Shown piece by piece: positions 53,143 through 61,680 of a DNA stretch of 64,000 nt. Below the pieces are notes generated by a model. The model saw only the letters and a program-made list of their open reading frames with translations, was not told where the DNA came from and made no database searches. Source of the DNA: Coralliovum pocilloporae (lineage in GTDB: Bacteria > Pseudomonadota > Alphaproteobacteria > Rhizobiales > Cohaesibacteraceae); the NCBI RefSeq assembly GCF_030845175.1, contig NZ_CP132542.1, positions 2,143,501-2,207,500 of the forward strand, read 5' to 3'. Numbering within the stretch: position 1 is the stretch's first letter; each line of letters starts with the position of its first letter. The position numbers and the translations under genes are program-made.

Positions 53143-54080
53143 AGCAGATCCTGTTCAGCGGCCATGGGGCCTTTACGCGTCGGGCCCACTATGATCCGGG
53201 GCTCAGCCGCTCGGCCTACTGGAGCATGTGGCTCGGGATTATGAGCTGGCCGCTCTTTGTGCTGACAGCCGTTGGCCGGCGGTTCCGTCTTCTGGATGAT
53301 GTGCAGTCCTTCGTCTTGATGGGAGCAACTTTTGTTACGGCTGTGCTGGCAATGGTCGTTGCCCTGATTGCCTTCCGGTCCATCTGGTTGCGTGGCCAGA
53401 AGGGGTTGCGGCGGGCCATTGAGGGCTTTCTCATGGGGCTTTCCGTTGCTCTTTTTCCGCTGGCTGGTGCATTGGCAGTACTGGTCTATCCGACCCTGAA
53501 TGATGTCTCCACAGATCTGGCGGTGCCGCCACACTTTACAGAGGCGCAGAAGCTTCGCGATCCCAGGATGAACACGATCAGACGCCTGGCTGGTGAAGAC
53601 CGGCTGCTGCAAAGGGAGGCGTATCCGGGGCTTGTGGGCAAAGTCTGGCAGTTCGAGCTGGATACGGTGCTCAGGGCAGTGGAAGCTGAAGTTGCCCAGC
53701 GGGACTGGAAACTGGTCAAGCGTTCCCAGTCGGATATCGGGACACCGACCATCAGCCTTGAAGCGGTCAGTCGCAGTCTTGTCTTCGCTTTTGAGGACGA
53801 TGTGGTGATCCGTCTGGAAGAACTGGACGAGGCCGGGGTCAAGGTCGATATGCGGTCATCGTCCCGCTGGGGTAAGCATGATCTTGGTGCCAATGCCCGC
53901 CGGATCGAGGTGTTTCTTGATGACGTGGAACTGCGTTTGCAAGGTGCCCCGCGGGAAAGCATCATCCGTTTTGTCTTCGGGCGGGATGTACCATCCAACG
54001 GCACGCGCCTGAACGTGCCTGTTACTCCGGATATACCGAGTAATGTGCCGAGACCGAAGCCGGACCCGGGTCAGCAATAA
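53139..54080 (+). CDS. DUF1499 membrane protein
   Basis: 313 residues with about three N-terminal helices (WLGIMSWPLFVLTAVG; FVLMGATFVTAVLAMVVALIAF; LSVALFPLAGALAVLVYP, each written below 20 residues in part) and a DUF1499 domain from about 125 to 285 containing VWQFELDTVLRAVEAEV and the typical SSSRWGKHDLGANARRI. Function unknown. Start overlaps the protease stop by four bases, so it belongs to the same operon. The last 59 bases overlap the convergent MBL gene. Confidence 0.85.
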   Translation: MKQILFSGHGAFTRRAHYDPGLSRSAYWSMWLGIMSWPLFVLTAVGRRFRLLDDVQSFVLMGATFVTAVLAMVVALIAFRSIWLRGQKGLRRAIEGFLMGLSVALFPLAGALAVLVYPTLNDVSTDLAVPPHFTEAQKLRDPRMNTIRRLAGEDRLLQREAYPGLVGKVWQFELDTVLRAVEAEVAQRDWKLVKRSQSDIGTPTISLEAVSRSLVFAFEDDVVIRLEELDEAGVKVDMRSSSRWGKHDLGANARRIEVFLDDVELRLQGAPRESIIRFVFGRDVPSNGTRLNVPVTPDIPSNVPRPKPDPGQQ

Positions 54081-54939
54081 CCCGCTTGCGGCCTTCAAGG
54101 TCCTCGAGATGGGCAAGAACCGAGAGACCTGCCGCGCCTTTGAGATGGTCCGGCAGGCCTTTGTAGATATGCTCGACCATGGAGGGAATGTCTGCATGAC
54201 CCTTCTGAACCGCGTCCAGAACCGCAGCCTCGCGCTCCAGGCGATGAGCACGCAGACCCGCAAGGTGCGGTGCGGGTGTTGAAATCTCCGCTCCATGAGC
54301 CGGAATGATCAGGGCGTCCTGTCGTTCAATCAGAAGATCAAGGGACGTCATATAATCTGCCATGGAACCATCCGGCGGGGCGACGATTGATGTGGACCAG
54401 GCCATGACGTGATCGCCGCAGAACAGAATATCCCGATCAGGCAGGGCAAAAGCCATGTGATTGGCGCAATGCCCTGGTGTGAAAACCGCTTCAAGACAGT
54501 AGGAATCTCCCTCGACCCAGTCGCCATGACGCAGAGCAATGTCAGGCTGGAAAGCATCATCGGCACTGGCATCCAGCGGGTTGACTTCGCCTGTATTCAA
54601 CGGTCGTGATGCTCTATGCGGGCCTTCCGCGTAAACCGGCGCTCCGGTAAGCCTGGCCAGAAGGCGCGCGCCCGGAGAATGGTCCCGGTGGGTGTGCGTG
54701 ACCAGAATATGCCTGACAGTTTCGCCGGACAGGCCATCAAGCAGAGCCTGAATATGGCCGGGGTCATCGGGCCCCGGGTCAATGACTGCTACAGATCCGT
54801 CACCAATGACAAATGTATTTGTGCCCTTGAAGGTGAAGGGGCCGGGATTGTTTGCTGTGATCCGGCGAATGCCCGGCGCAACCTGGACCAACTGGCCATA
54901 GTGCGGATCAAAGTTTGTATTAAATTCCAGACCCGCCAT
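54022..54939 (-). CDS. MBL-fold metallo-hydrolase (LACTB2-like)
   Basis: 305-residue metallo-beta-lactamase-fold enzyme: zinc motif THTHRDHSPG, later HCANHMAF, GDHVMAW, and PAHG near the end of the catalytic domain, followed by a winged C-terminal domain (HLEDLEGRKRVIADPG) typical of the LACTB2 group. Relatives cleave RNA or thioesters; the substrate here is unknown. GGGAG precedes the ATG by ten bases. The gene's 3' end overlaps the convergent DUF1499 gene by 59 bases. Confidence 0.9.
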   Translation of the reverse strand: MAGLEFNTNFDPHYGQLVQVAPGIRRITANNPGPFTFKGTNTFVIGDGSVAVIDPGPDDPGHIQALLDGLSGETVRHILVTHTHRDHSPGARLLARLTGAPVYAEGPHRASRPLNTGEVNPLDASADDAFQPDIALRHGDWVEGDSYCLEAVFTPGHCANHMAFALPDRDILFCGDHVMAWSTSIVAPPDGSMADYMTSLDLLIERQDALIIPAHGAEISTPAPHLAGLRAHRLEREAAVLDAVQKGHADIPSMVEHIYKGLPDHLKGAAGLSVLAHLEDLEGRKRVIADPGPASVSAHYSVYPE

Positions 54940-55023
54940 GACGCAGCATCTCCCTTATCTGCCGGGGAGAGTGCCGTGTCGAAGGCAAAAGAGCAAGCCC
55001 ATCAATTGTCTGCAACTGCCGGG

Positions 55024-56133
55024 CTATTCAGCCGCCTGAATGACGCCACGGCGGATCTGGTCTTCTTCAATGGATTCAAACAGGGCGCGGAAATTACCTT
55101 CTCCGAAGCCATCATCACCCTTGCGTTCAATGAATTCGAAGAAGATCGGGCCGATCACGGTTTTGGAGAAGATCTGTAGCAGAACCTTGGTCTCTCCACC
55201 GCCGACAACGCCCTCGCCGTCAATCAGAATGCCATTAGCCTTCAGGCGGTCGACCGGTTCTCCGTGGCCCGGAACCCTTTCATCAACCTTGTCGTAATAA
55301 GCGTCCGGTGGCGATGGCATGAATTTGAGCCCCCGGTTTTGCAGGCCTTCGACCGAGGCATAGATATCATCGCTGCCGCAGGCGATGTGCTGGATTCCTT
55401 CGCCTTTGTAACGCTTGAGATATTCCTCGATCTGGCTGTGCTCATCGGCTGATTCATTAATCGGAATCCGGATGCGCCCGCAGGGGCTGGTCATGGCGCG
55501 GGAAAAGAGCCCGGTGACTTTGCCTTCAATGTCAAAGAAGCGGATTTCAGAGAAGTTGAACAGCTTCTCATACCAACCGGCCCAATGGTCCATCCGTCCA
55601 CGAAATACGTTGTGGGTCAGGTGGTCGAGATAATAGAGCCCGACACCCTCCTGCCTGTCAGTGGGATCCACCAGCCAGGTAAACTCATCAAACGGGGCCG
55701 TTGAGCTATCGCTGCGTTCAATGAAATAGAGCAGCGAGCCGCCGATGCCATAAATTGCCGGAGCATCGATAACTTTCTCCCCGCGGGCACCATCATAGGG
55801 CTCGGCACCCAGAGAGACCGCACGGTCAAAAGCGTGCCGGGCATCCACCACGGACCAGGCCATGGATGGCGCGCAGGGGCCGTGTTCGGTGACGAATTCA
55901 TGCGCGAATGACCGGTCATCCGCATTAAGCACGTAATTCACCTGTCCCTGTCGCCAAACTGTCACGTTGCGTGATGTATGCTGCGCAACAGGATCAAATC
56001 CCATCTGTCGGAACAGAGCTTCAAGCTGCTCGGGTTCGGGATGGGAGAACTCCACGAAGCAGAGTCCATCGGTTCCAGCCGGATTGTGTTCATCAATAAC
56101 GGCAGGGGCGGAACTGTGTGGAAAGGGTCCCAT
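55024..56133 (-). CDS. hppD: 4-hydroxyphenylpyruvate dioxygenase
   Basis: Non-haem iron enzyme that converts 4-hydroxyphenylpyruvate to homogentisate in tyrosine breakdown. 369 residues from ATG 56133, which has AAGGAG seven bases upstream; a longer frame is rejected. The iron ligands are His about 174 (HLTHNVF), His about 249 (IQHIACG) and Glu about 333 (FFEFIERKG). It is divergent from an Lrp-type regulator with about 115 bases between starts. The next pathway gene (homogentisate dioxygenase) is not in the window. Confidence 0.96.
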   Translation of the reverse strand: MGPFPHSSAPAVIDEHNPAGTDGLCFVEFSHPEPEQLEALFRQMGFDPVAQHTSRNVTVWRQGQVNYVLNADDRSFAHEFVTEHGPCAPSMAWSVVDARHAFDRAVSLGAEPYDGARGEKVIDAPAIYGIGGSLLYFIERSDSSTAPFDEFTWLVDPTDRQEGVGLYYLDHLTHNVFRGRMDHWAGWYEKLFNFSEIRFFDIEGKVTGLFSRAMTSPCGRIRIPINESADEHSQIEEYLKRYKGEGIQHIACGSDDIYASVEGLQNRGLKFMPSPPDAYYDKVDERVPGHGEPVDRLKANGILIDGEGVVGGGETKVLLQIFSKTVIGPIFFEFIERKGDDGFGEGNFRALFESIEEDQIRRGVIQAAE

Positions 56134-56189
56134 GACGACGCTCCTTATTCTGATTGCTTTCAGAATATCAGAGCCGTTATGCGAGAGGT

Positions 56190-56237
56190 GCGCGTAATTG
56201 CGAGGTAACGAGATTATATATGCGTGATTTGCGCGTA
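56190..56237. promoter_or_regulatory. Direct repeats in hppD/Lrp divergent promoter
   Basis: GCGCGTA occurs at 56190-56196 and 56231-56237, flanking an AT-rich core. Candidate Lrp/AsnC-family binding sites; unproven. Confidence 0.35.
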
Positions 56238-56247
56238 GTAAATCTAT

Positions 56248-56742
56248 ATGATGCATATCATGATTGATTTAGACCATTTTGATGTATTGATCCTCGCATG
56301 CCTTCAGCAGGCCGGGAAACTGTCCAACCAGGATCTTGCCGAGCGGGTTCCCTTATCCGCCTCACAGTGTTCCCGCCGCAGGCAGCGGCTGGAGGAGGCG
56401 GGTATCATCCGGGCCTATCGCGCGGTTCTGGATGAAGAAGCTGTCGGGATCGAAATCGGCGCGTTCGTACAGGTGGTGATGGCATCCCACAGCTCGGAAA
56501 ATGCCGAGGATTTCAAGAGATTGGTGCGTCGCCAGCCGGAAGTGCTGGGGGCGTTCACCCTGACGGGAGAAGCGGATTACATGCTGCAGGTGGCAACAAC
56601 AGACCTGAAAGCACTGGCCCGCTTCATGAACGATGTTCTGTTGCCGCATCCGGCGGTAGCGCGCGTTCAGTCCCAGATTGTTCTGGAAGCGATCAAGGCC
56701 GAGGGGCCTTTGCCGCTTGACCATTTGAAAGAGAGATTATGA
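56248..56742 (+). CDS. Lrp/AsnC-family transcriptional regulator
   Basis: 164 residues: N-terminal helix-turn-helix (LDHFDVLILACLQQAGKLSN, with VPLSASQCSRRRQRLEEAG as the recognition part) and a C-terminal RAM ligand-binding domain (about 70-150, LTGEADYMLQVATTDL). The start could be 56248, 56251 or 56260; the last gives the most family-like N-terminus. It is divergent from hppD and likely regulates it in response to an aromatic amino acid or keto acid. The stop overlaps the GNAT gene by four bases. Confidence 0.92.
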   Translation: MMHIMIDLDHFDVLILACLQQAGKLSNQDLAERVPLSASQCSRRRQRLEEAGIIRAYRAVLDEEAVGIEIGAFVQVVMASHSSENAEDFKRLVRRQPEVLGAFTLTGEADYMLQVATTDLKALARFMNDVLLPHPAVARVQSQIVLEAIKAEGPLPLDHLKERL

Positions 56743-57233
56743 ACAAGTTTGACAATCGTCATACATCATCCATCCGTCGTGCAGACAGCCGCGATTGTCC
56801 TGTCATCGCACAGATGCTGGCCGCACTGTTCAGTGAACTGGATGGCGGTGAGGAGGCTCAAGGCGACGCGCCGGGCAAGGCGCAGCTTGAAGGCACGGTG
56901 CGTGAGCTGATTGACGGCCCCGCCCGGGTCTGGGCGCTGGTTGCCGAAGACGAGAATGAGGATGTGGAAGGTGTCGTTCTGCTGAACGAGTGCGCCGCGA
57001 TTTACGCTGGTGGTGTCTTTGGCGAGATTACCGAGCTTTATGTAAAAGCGGATGCCCGGTCACGGGGCGTCGGCGCGAATCTGGTTGAAGCGGCCCGGGC
57101 TTTTGGCGGCAAGAAAGGTTGGAAGCGCCTTGAGGTTGGCGCTCCCGATATGCCCCGCTGGCAGCGGACATTCGACTTCTATTCCCGTGAGGGGTTCGAG
57201 CTGGTTGGTCCGCGTCTGCGTTTTCTGCTCTGA
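56739..57233 (+). CDS. GNAT-family N-acetyltransferase
   Basis: 164-residue acetyltransferase: AVIAQMLAALF-type opening (CPVIAQMLAALFSELDGG), central strand and the CoA loop ARSRGVGANLVEAARAF, then a C-terminal FDFYSREGFELVG. Substrate unknown. Coupled to the Lrp gene by a four-base overlap, so it may act on the same metabolite class. Convergent with kynA. Confidence 0.87.
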   Translation: MNKFDNRHTSSIRRADSRDCPVIAQMLAALFSELDGGEEAQGDAPGKAQLEGTVRELIDGPARVWALVAEDENEDVEGVVLLNECAAIYAGGVFGEITELYVKADARSRGVGANLVEAARAFGGKKGWKRLEVGAPDMPRWQRTFDFYSREGFELVGPRLRFLL

Positions 57234-57249
57234 GATCACGGATCAGCAT

Positions 57250-58164
57250 TCACGGACCGGCATTCACAACCGCATTCCGCACATCATAGAGATCGTGAAA
57301 GAATCTGAGGTTCAGCGCCGCCTTCAGGTATCCGACACCGGACGAACCGCCTGTGCCCTTGTTGTGGCCGATGATGCGTTCGACCGTTGACATGTGGTCG
57401 AACCGCCATCGCTGGAACAGGCCTTCTACATCCATCAGCTTTTCCGCCAGGCTGTAAAGCGCCCAGTCCTGGTCCGGGCTCCGGTAGATGTCGCACCAGA
57501 TGGCCACCATGCGCTCATCGCCACTATAGGGCTCTGAAACATCCCGCGAGAGAATGTCGTCGGGAATGGCGTAGCCACGCTCCTTCATCATCTGCAGCGT
57601 GGCATCATAGACGGATGGAGCTTCAAGGGCGGCCTGCAGCCTGGCCGTTGCGTCCGGGTCATGGGCATGGGCCTTCAGGTGATTGGCATCCTTGTTGCCA
57701 AGCGCAAATTCAATCAGCCGGTATCCCCAGCTCTGGAAGCCTGAGGAATGACCAAGTGCATGTCGGAAGGCCACATAGTCGGTCACCGTCATGGTCTGCA
57801 GCACCTTCCAGGATGAAATGAGCTGCTCCTGGATGGCCTTCACACGGGCGAGTGCCTTGTCGCAGCGTTTGAGATCCTGACGAGCGAGGCTGTCGACACA
57901 GTCTTCCAGCTCTGACCTGATGAGCTTGAGCCAGAGTTCAGCCACCTGATGGATGATGATAAACATAAGCTCATCCCGTTGGGGTGGATCCTGAAAGGTC
58001 ACCTGAGCGTTCAGAAGCTGGTCGAGCGCCAGAAAGTCGGAATAGGTCTGTCGGTCGCCGCCCCGCTGAAATTCGGTGCGGATCTCAGGCTCCATATCCC
58101 GTTTGAGAGGGCGACCAGAGGGATGGGGCGTGGTGCCGGATGGCGTGTCAGATGAACGACTCAT
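57250..58164 (-). CDS. kynA: Tryptophan 2,3-dioxygenase
   Basis: Haem enzyme that opens the tryptophan indole ring to N-formylkynurenine. 304 residues. Distal His about 72 (FIIIHQVAELWLK) and the proximal His about 267 in IIGHNKGTGGSSGVGYL. It is the second gene after a GntR regulator, overlapping by four bases (ATGA), and lies opposite kynU across the shared promoter region. Kynurenine formamidase is not seen in the window. Confidence 0.96.
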   Translation of the reverse strand: MSRSSDTPSGTTPHPSGRPLKRDMEPEIRTEFQRGGDRQTYSDFLALDQLLNAQVTFQDPPQRDELMFIIIHQVAELWLKLIRSELEDCVDSLARQDLKRCDKALARVKAIQEQLISSWKVLQTMTVTDYVAFRHALGHSSGFQSWGYRLIEFALGNKDANHLKAHAHDPDATARLQAALEAPSVYDATLQMMKERGYAIPDDILSRDVSEPYSGDERMVAIWCDIYRSPDQDWALYSLAEKLMDVEGLFQRWRFDHMSTVERIIGHNKGTGGSSGVGYLKAALNLRFFHDLYDVRNAVVNAGP

Positions 58165-58889
58165 GAGAATGTCTCGTCAGAAAAGAGGGCGTGATAGACA
58201 GCGCGCGTAAAGGTCACATGCTCTTCAAGAAGGGCGAGGGCTGATGGCTGATCCCGGTCGAGGGCTGCGGTCATCAGGGCTGCGTGGTGGTCTGGCCCAA
58301 GCGCCTGCCGCATGAGGTCGGACAGATCAGAGCGGCCTGTATGACGTCCCGCAGCTGCAGCAACAGCGGGGCCAACCAGCATGGCCCGATGGTGGCGTTG
58401 CAACTGTTCGTGGAGTTGCTGCTGGAACCGGTGCAGCCATTGGGATGATGCAGCAGACAAAAGGGCCTGATGAAAGCTGTCATGAAGGTTTATCCAGCGG
58501 CTATGCTGGTCCTTGTCATCAGTATCGAGCGGCAACGTAGCCTTGTTGAGCAGGTGATAGCTGGCCAGCAGACCGGCTTCCCATTGATCTGAACCCTGGC
58601 GGATGGACTCGGACAGGAGACTCTGTTCCACCGCAAGCCGGGCCTGCTCCAGATCTTCCAGCTCTTCGCGCGAGACCGGGGCAACACGAAAGCCGCGATT
58701 GGTCTCTGAGATGACCAGCCGCTCCGCTTCAAGCCGTGACAGGGCTTCCCTGACCGGTGTCCAGCCAAGGCCGCTTTCATCCCCTATCGTACGGGCCCGC
58801 AGAGGTTGGTCGGGCAAGAGGCGGGCGGACAGAATATCGCCTCGCAAGGCCTGATAGGCCTGTTCTGTCTTGGAAAGTGCTTCAGTCAT
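58161..58889 (-). CDS. GntR-family regulator (FadR/FCD type) of the kynurenine genes
   Basis: 242 residues: N-terminal winged helix (LLPDQPLRARTIGDESGLGW, VREALSRLEAERLV) and an FCD ligand-binding domain (about 90-225) with the expected metal-binding His residues. It is the first gene before kynA and diverges from kynU, so it very likely controls both. A large AT-rich palindrome lies between the two starts. Confidence 0.9.
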   Translation of the reverse strand: MTEALSKTEQAYQALRGDILSARLLPDQPLRARTIGDESGLGWTPVREALSRLEAERLVISETNRGFRVAPVSREELEDLEQARLAVEQSLLSESIRQGSDQWEAGLLASYHLLNKATLPLDTDDKDQHSRWINLHDSFHQALLSAASSQWLHRFQQQLHEQLQRHHRAMLVGPAVAAAAGRHTGRSDLSDLMRQALGPDHHAALMTAALDRDQPSALALLEEHVTFTRAVYHALFSDETFS

Positions 58890-58900
58890 AAGATGCCACT

Positions 58901-58929
58901 TTATATATGATATGATTTATTATATATAA
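58901..58929. promoter_or_regulatory. AT-rich palindromic operator in the kyn divergon
   Basis: Left arm TTATATATGATA (58901-58912) and right arm TATTATATATAA (58918-58929) are inverted with 11 of 12 matches and a 5-base spacer. It sits 12 bases before the GntR gene start and 73 before kynU, as expected for a GntR-type operator. Confidence 0.6.
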
Positions 58930-59002
58930 TCTCTCTCAGTAAAAGCAAATGGCGATCGCGCACCAGCCTGGTCCTGCCTGATATGATCCGGGAGTTCTTT
59001 TC

Positions 59003-60241
59003 ATGTTCACACGTCAGGATGCCGAAACCCTCGACCAGACAGATCCCTTGCGGGATTATCGGCAGCGTTTCCGCCTGCCGGAGGGAATGATCTATCTGGA
59101 CGGTAATTCGCTTGGGCCCGCGCCTAAAAGTGTCTTTGAGGAACTGGCCAGCGCTGCGGGAACAGAATGGGCAGATGATCTGATTACCAGTTGGAACAAG
59201 GCCGGCTGGTTCAAGCTGACGGATACGCTCGGTGACAGGGTCGGTCAGCTGGTCGGTGCAGCACCAGGGCAATGCGTGGTCTGTGACACCACATCAATCA
59301 ACATTTACAAGGCCCTGCATGCTGCCCTGTCTCTTCGCCCGGACCGAACCGTCATCGTTTCAGAAGGGGGCAGCTTTCCAACCGATCTCTATATGATCGA
59401 TGGTGTCATACAGACGAGACCCGATCTGACTGTCCGTCTGGAAGGACGGGATGCTGTGACGCTTGAAGAGCTGATCGACGAGACTGTTGCGGTGGTTCTG
59501 GTCAATCAGGTGGATTACCGCTCCGGTCGCATTCGGGATATGGCCAAGGTCACGGAGCAGGCTCACAAGGCGGGCGCAATCGTCGTGTGGGACCTCTGTC
59601 ATTCTGCCGGAAACATGCCTGTTGATCTGGATGGTTGCGACGCGGATTTTGCTGTTGGCTGCTCCTATAAATATCTCAATGGTGGGCCTGGTGCTCCTGC
59701 ATTCATTTATGCCGCCAGACGGCATCATGGGCAATTTCGGCAGCCATTGAGCGGGTGGTGGGGACATCAGGCGCCGTTTGAATTCAACCAGAATTATCAG
59801 GCCGACCCGGGTATCAGGGCCATGCTGTGCGGAACCCAGCCCATCCTCTCCCTGCGGGCCATGAAAGCGGGCCTTGATGCGGTGGCCGATGTGGACCTGC
59901 AGCTCATCCGCCAGAAAAGCATGGCGATGACAGACCTGTTCATCCGGTTGGTGGAAGAGCGCTGTGAAGGCTACGGGCTCAGCCTGTTTTCACCGCGCGA
60001 GGCGCGTATGAGGGGCAGCCAGGTCTCTTTCCGGCACGAGAACGGTTTTGCCATTGTGCAGGCCCTGATCGACCGCAAGGTCATCGGTGACTTCCGCAAA
60101 CCGGACATCATGCGCTTCGGCTTCGCACCACTCTACCTGCGCTTTGCAGATGTCTGGGACGCAGCGGATCATCTTGAACAGGTCCTCAGAACAGAAGAAT
60201 GGCGTCAAGATCGCTTTCAGGTGAAGGGCGAGGTGACGTGA
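59003..60241 (+). CDS. kynU: Kynureninase
   Basis: PLP enzyme that cleaves kynurenine to anthranilate and alanine. 412 residues. PLP lysine about 223 in SYKYLNGGPG, DNSLGPAP-like LDGNSLGPAP at 32-41, and WDLCHSAGN (Asp before the cofactor). GGGAG eight bases before the ATG. It is divergent from the GntR-kynA unit and followed convergently by a histidine kinase. Confidence 0.96.
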   Translation: MFTRQDAETLDQTDPLRDYRQRFRLPEGMIYLDGNSLGPAPKSVFEELASAAGTEWADDLITSWNKAGWFKLTDTLGDRVGQLVGAAPGQCVVCDTTSINIYKALHAALSLRPDRTVIVSEGGSFPTDLYMIDGVIQTRPDLTVRLEGRDAVTLEELIDETVAVVLVNQVDYRSGRIRDMAKVTEQAHKAGAIVVWDLCHSAGNMPVDLDGCDADFAVGCSYKYLNGGPGAPAFIYAARRHHGQFRQPLSGWWGHQAPFEFNQNYQADPGIRAMLCGTQPILSLRAMKAGLDAVADVDLQLIRQKSMAMTDLFIRLVEERCEGYGLSLFSPREARMRGSQVSFRHENGFAIVQALIDRKVIGDFRKPDIMRFGFAPLYLRFADVWDAADHLEQVLRTEEWRQDRFQVKGEVT

Positions 60242-60273
60242 GACAAGACGAGATCTGGATGGAGAGCGGGTCT

Positions 60274-61629
60274 CTAACCGTTCGGCAGGGATAGCTCCAC
60301 AGCGAGGCCACCATCGACTGGTGAGTAGAGGGTGAGCTGGCCGCCCATGGCTTCGGTCAGGATCTTCACGGATGTGAGACCCAGGCCGAAGCCCTCTGTC
60401 TGTCGGGTGGTGAAGAAGGGTTCCACTACTCTGCTGTGCTGTTCTGTCGGGATGCCGGGGCCGTTGTCGACAACGGTAAACACCACATCGCGAACCCGGC
60501 GCTCGGCGAAGATCTCTACAAGGCCTTCTTCCGGGCGATCCCCTTCCGGCATGCCCAGGATGGCGCGTGAGGCATTTTCTGCCAGCTCGGCGAGGGCAAT
60601 CTGAAGGTTGTTGGCATTGCCCGTGACATGAATGGCACCGCGTACCGGACGGGTCACGCGGAGCTGGATCGTATCGGGCAGATTCTCCCGGATCAGTTCT
60701 TCCGCCTCGCGCAGGATAACGGAAATATCCAGCTTTTCGGTGTTTGGCGCATCGGCCCGGCGAGACAGGATCATCAGCTCCCGTGTCACCTTTGTCAGCT
60801 TGCCCGACGCGGACAGGATCTGCCCGATATCCTCTTCCTGCCCGGTAATCGCGGTTTTCCGGATACGGGCCGCATAGCCGTTGATAGTGGCAAGGGTGGA
60901 ATTGGTCACATGTGCCAGGCCACCGGCCAGCGCGCCGAGCAATTCCAGCCGTCCGCGCCGCTCGGTGTTCTCTCTTTTGAGCTTGTCGACCTCTCTGCCA
61001 TAGGCGATCCAGACAAAGCTCAGAATGCCCAGTCCGGCGGCCATGTTCAGCAGGGAGGCAACCCAGAAGATCTCTGACGACTTGCCGATCTGTTCGCGGA
61101 GGGAATCATCAATAGTCTGTTTCGCAGCTGCAGCTTCATTCCGGAACCGGCCCATATCCAGAAGAATGGTTCTGACCTCGCCGAGCAGGCTCGGATGCTG
61201 ACTGGCGAGCAGGGTTTTGTTGTCGATACGGCTTGCAATGGAATCGACAATATCCCGCAGCGCCTCCAGCCTGTCAGGGGAGAACAGATCATCCGTGTTG
61301 GTCAGGTTGTTGAGGTCATGAATATCGGCATAGAGATAGTCGAATTCCTCAAGGGCCCGCTGCCAGTCCTTGGGGTTGTTGGAATAGGAATAGATCCCCA
61401 GCCGGTCGACCATGCGTGAGCTGCGCAGATGGGCGTTGGATGACCGCCAGATCACCTCGGCATACCAGCGTCCTGCGGTCATCACCCGTTGCTCGGAGTT
61501 CTGATACAGCATGACCAGATAGCTCTGGGTGCCGACAAGAACAGCAAGCGCGATGATGGCCGCAATAGTCCAGCGTGATTTCGGAACTTCAAGCCGAATC
61601 CAGCTTTGCAGCCGTTTCAGGACGGTCAC
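60274..61629 (-). CDS. Membrane sensor histidine kinase with altered H-box
   Basis: 451 residues. Helix 1 about 21-40, periplasmic domain about 45-185 (mostly helical), helix 2 about 188-209, phosphoacceptor region with GGLAHVTNSTLATINGY (His about 240) and a HATPase domain with LAELAENASRAI, DNGPGIPTE and GFGLGLTSV. The acidic residue that normally follows the phospho-His (HE/HD) is Val, which may change phosphotransfer or phosphatase activity. GTG start with GAGG eight bases upstream. It follows, on the same strand, a secreted molybdopterin-fold protein that may act as its sensor partner. Confidence 0.88.
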   Translation of the reverse strand: MTVLKRLQSWIRLEVPKSRWTIAAIIALAVLVGTQSYLVMLYQNSEQRVMTAGRWYAEVIWRSSNAHLRSSRMVDRLGIYSYSNNPKDWQRALEEFDYLYADIHDLNNLTNTDDLFSPDRLEALRDIVDSIASRIDNKTLLASQHPSLLGEVRTILLDMGRFRNEAAAAKQTIDDSLREQIGKSSEIFWVASLLNMAAGLGILSFVWIAYGREVDKLKRENTERRGRLELLGALAGGLAHVTNSTLATINGYAARIRKTAITGQEEDIGQILSASGKLTKVTRELMILSRRADAPNTEKLDISVILREAEELIRENLPDTIQLRVTRPVRGAIHVTGNANNLQIALAELAENASRAILGMPEGDRPEEGLVEIFAERRVRDVVFTVVDNGPGIPTEQHSRVVEPFFTTRQTEGFGLGLTSVKILTEAMGGQLTLYSPVDGGLAVELSLPNG

Positions 61630-61680
61630 GATGATATCCTCAGCAGCAGGGATTTGATGACAGCAAGCGGATGTTCCGGA

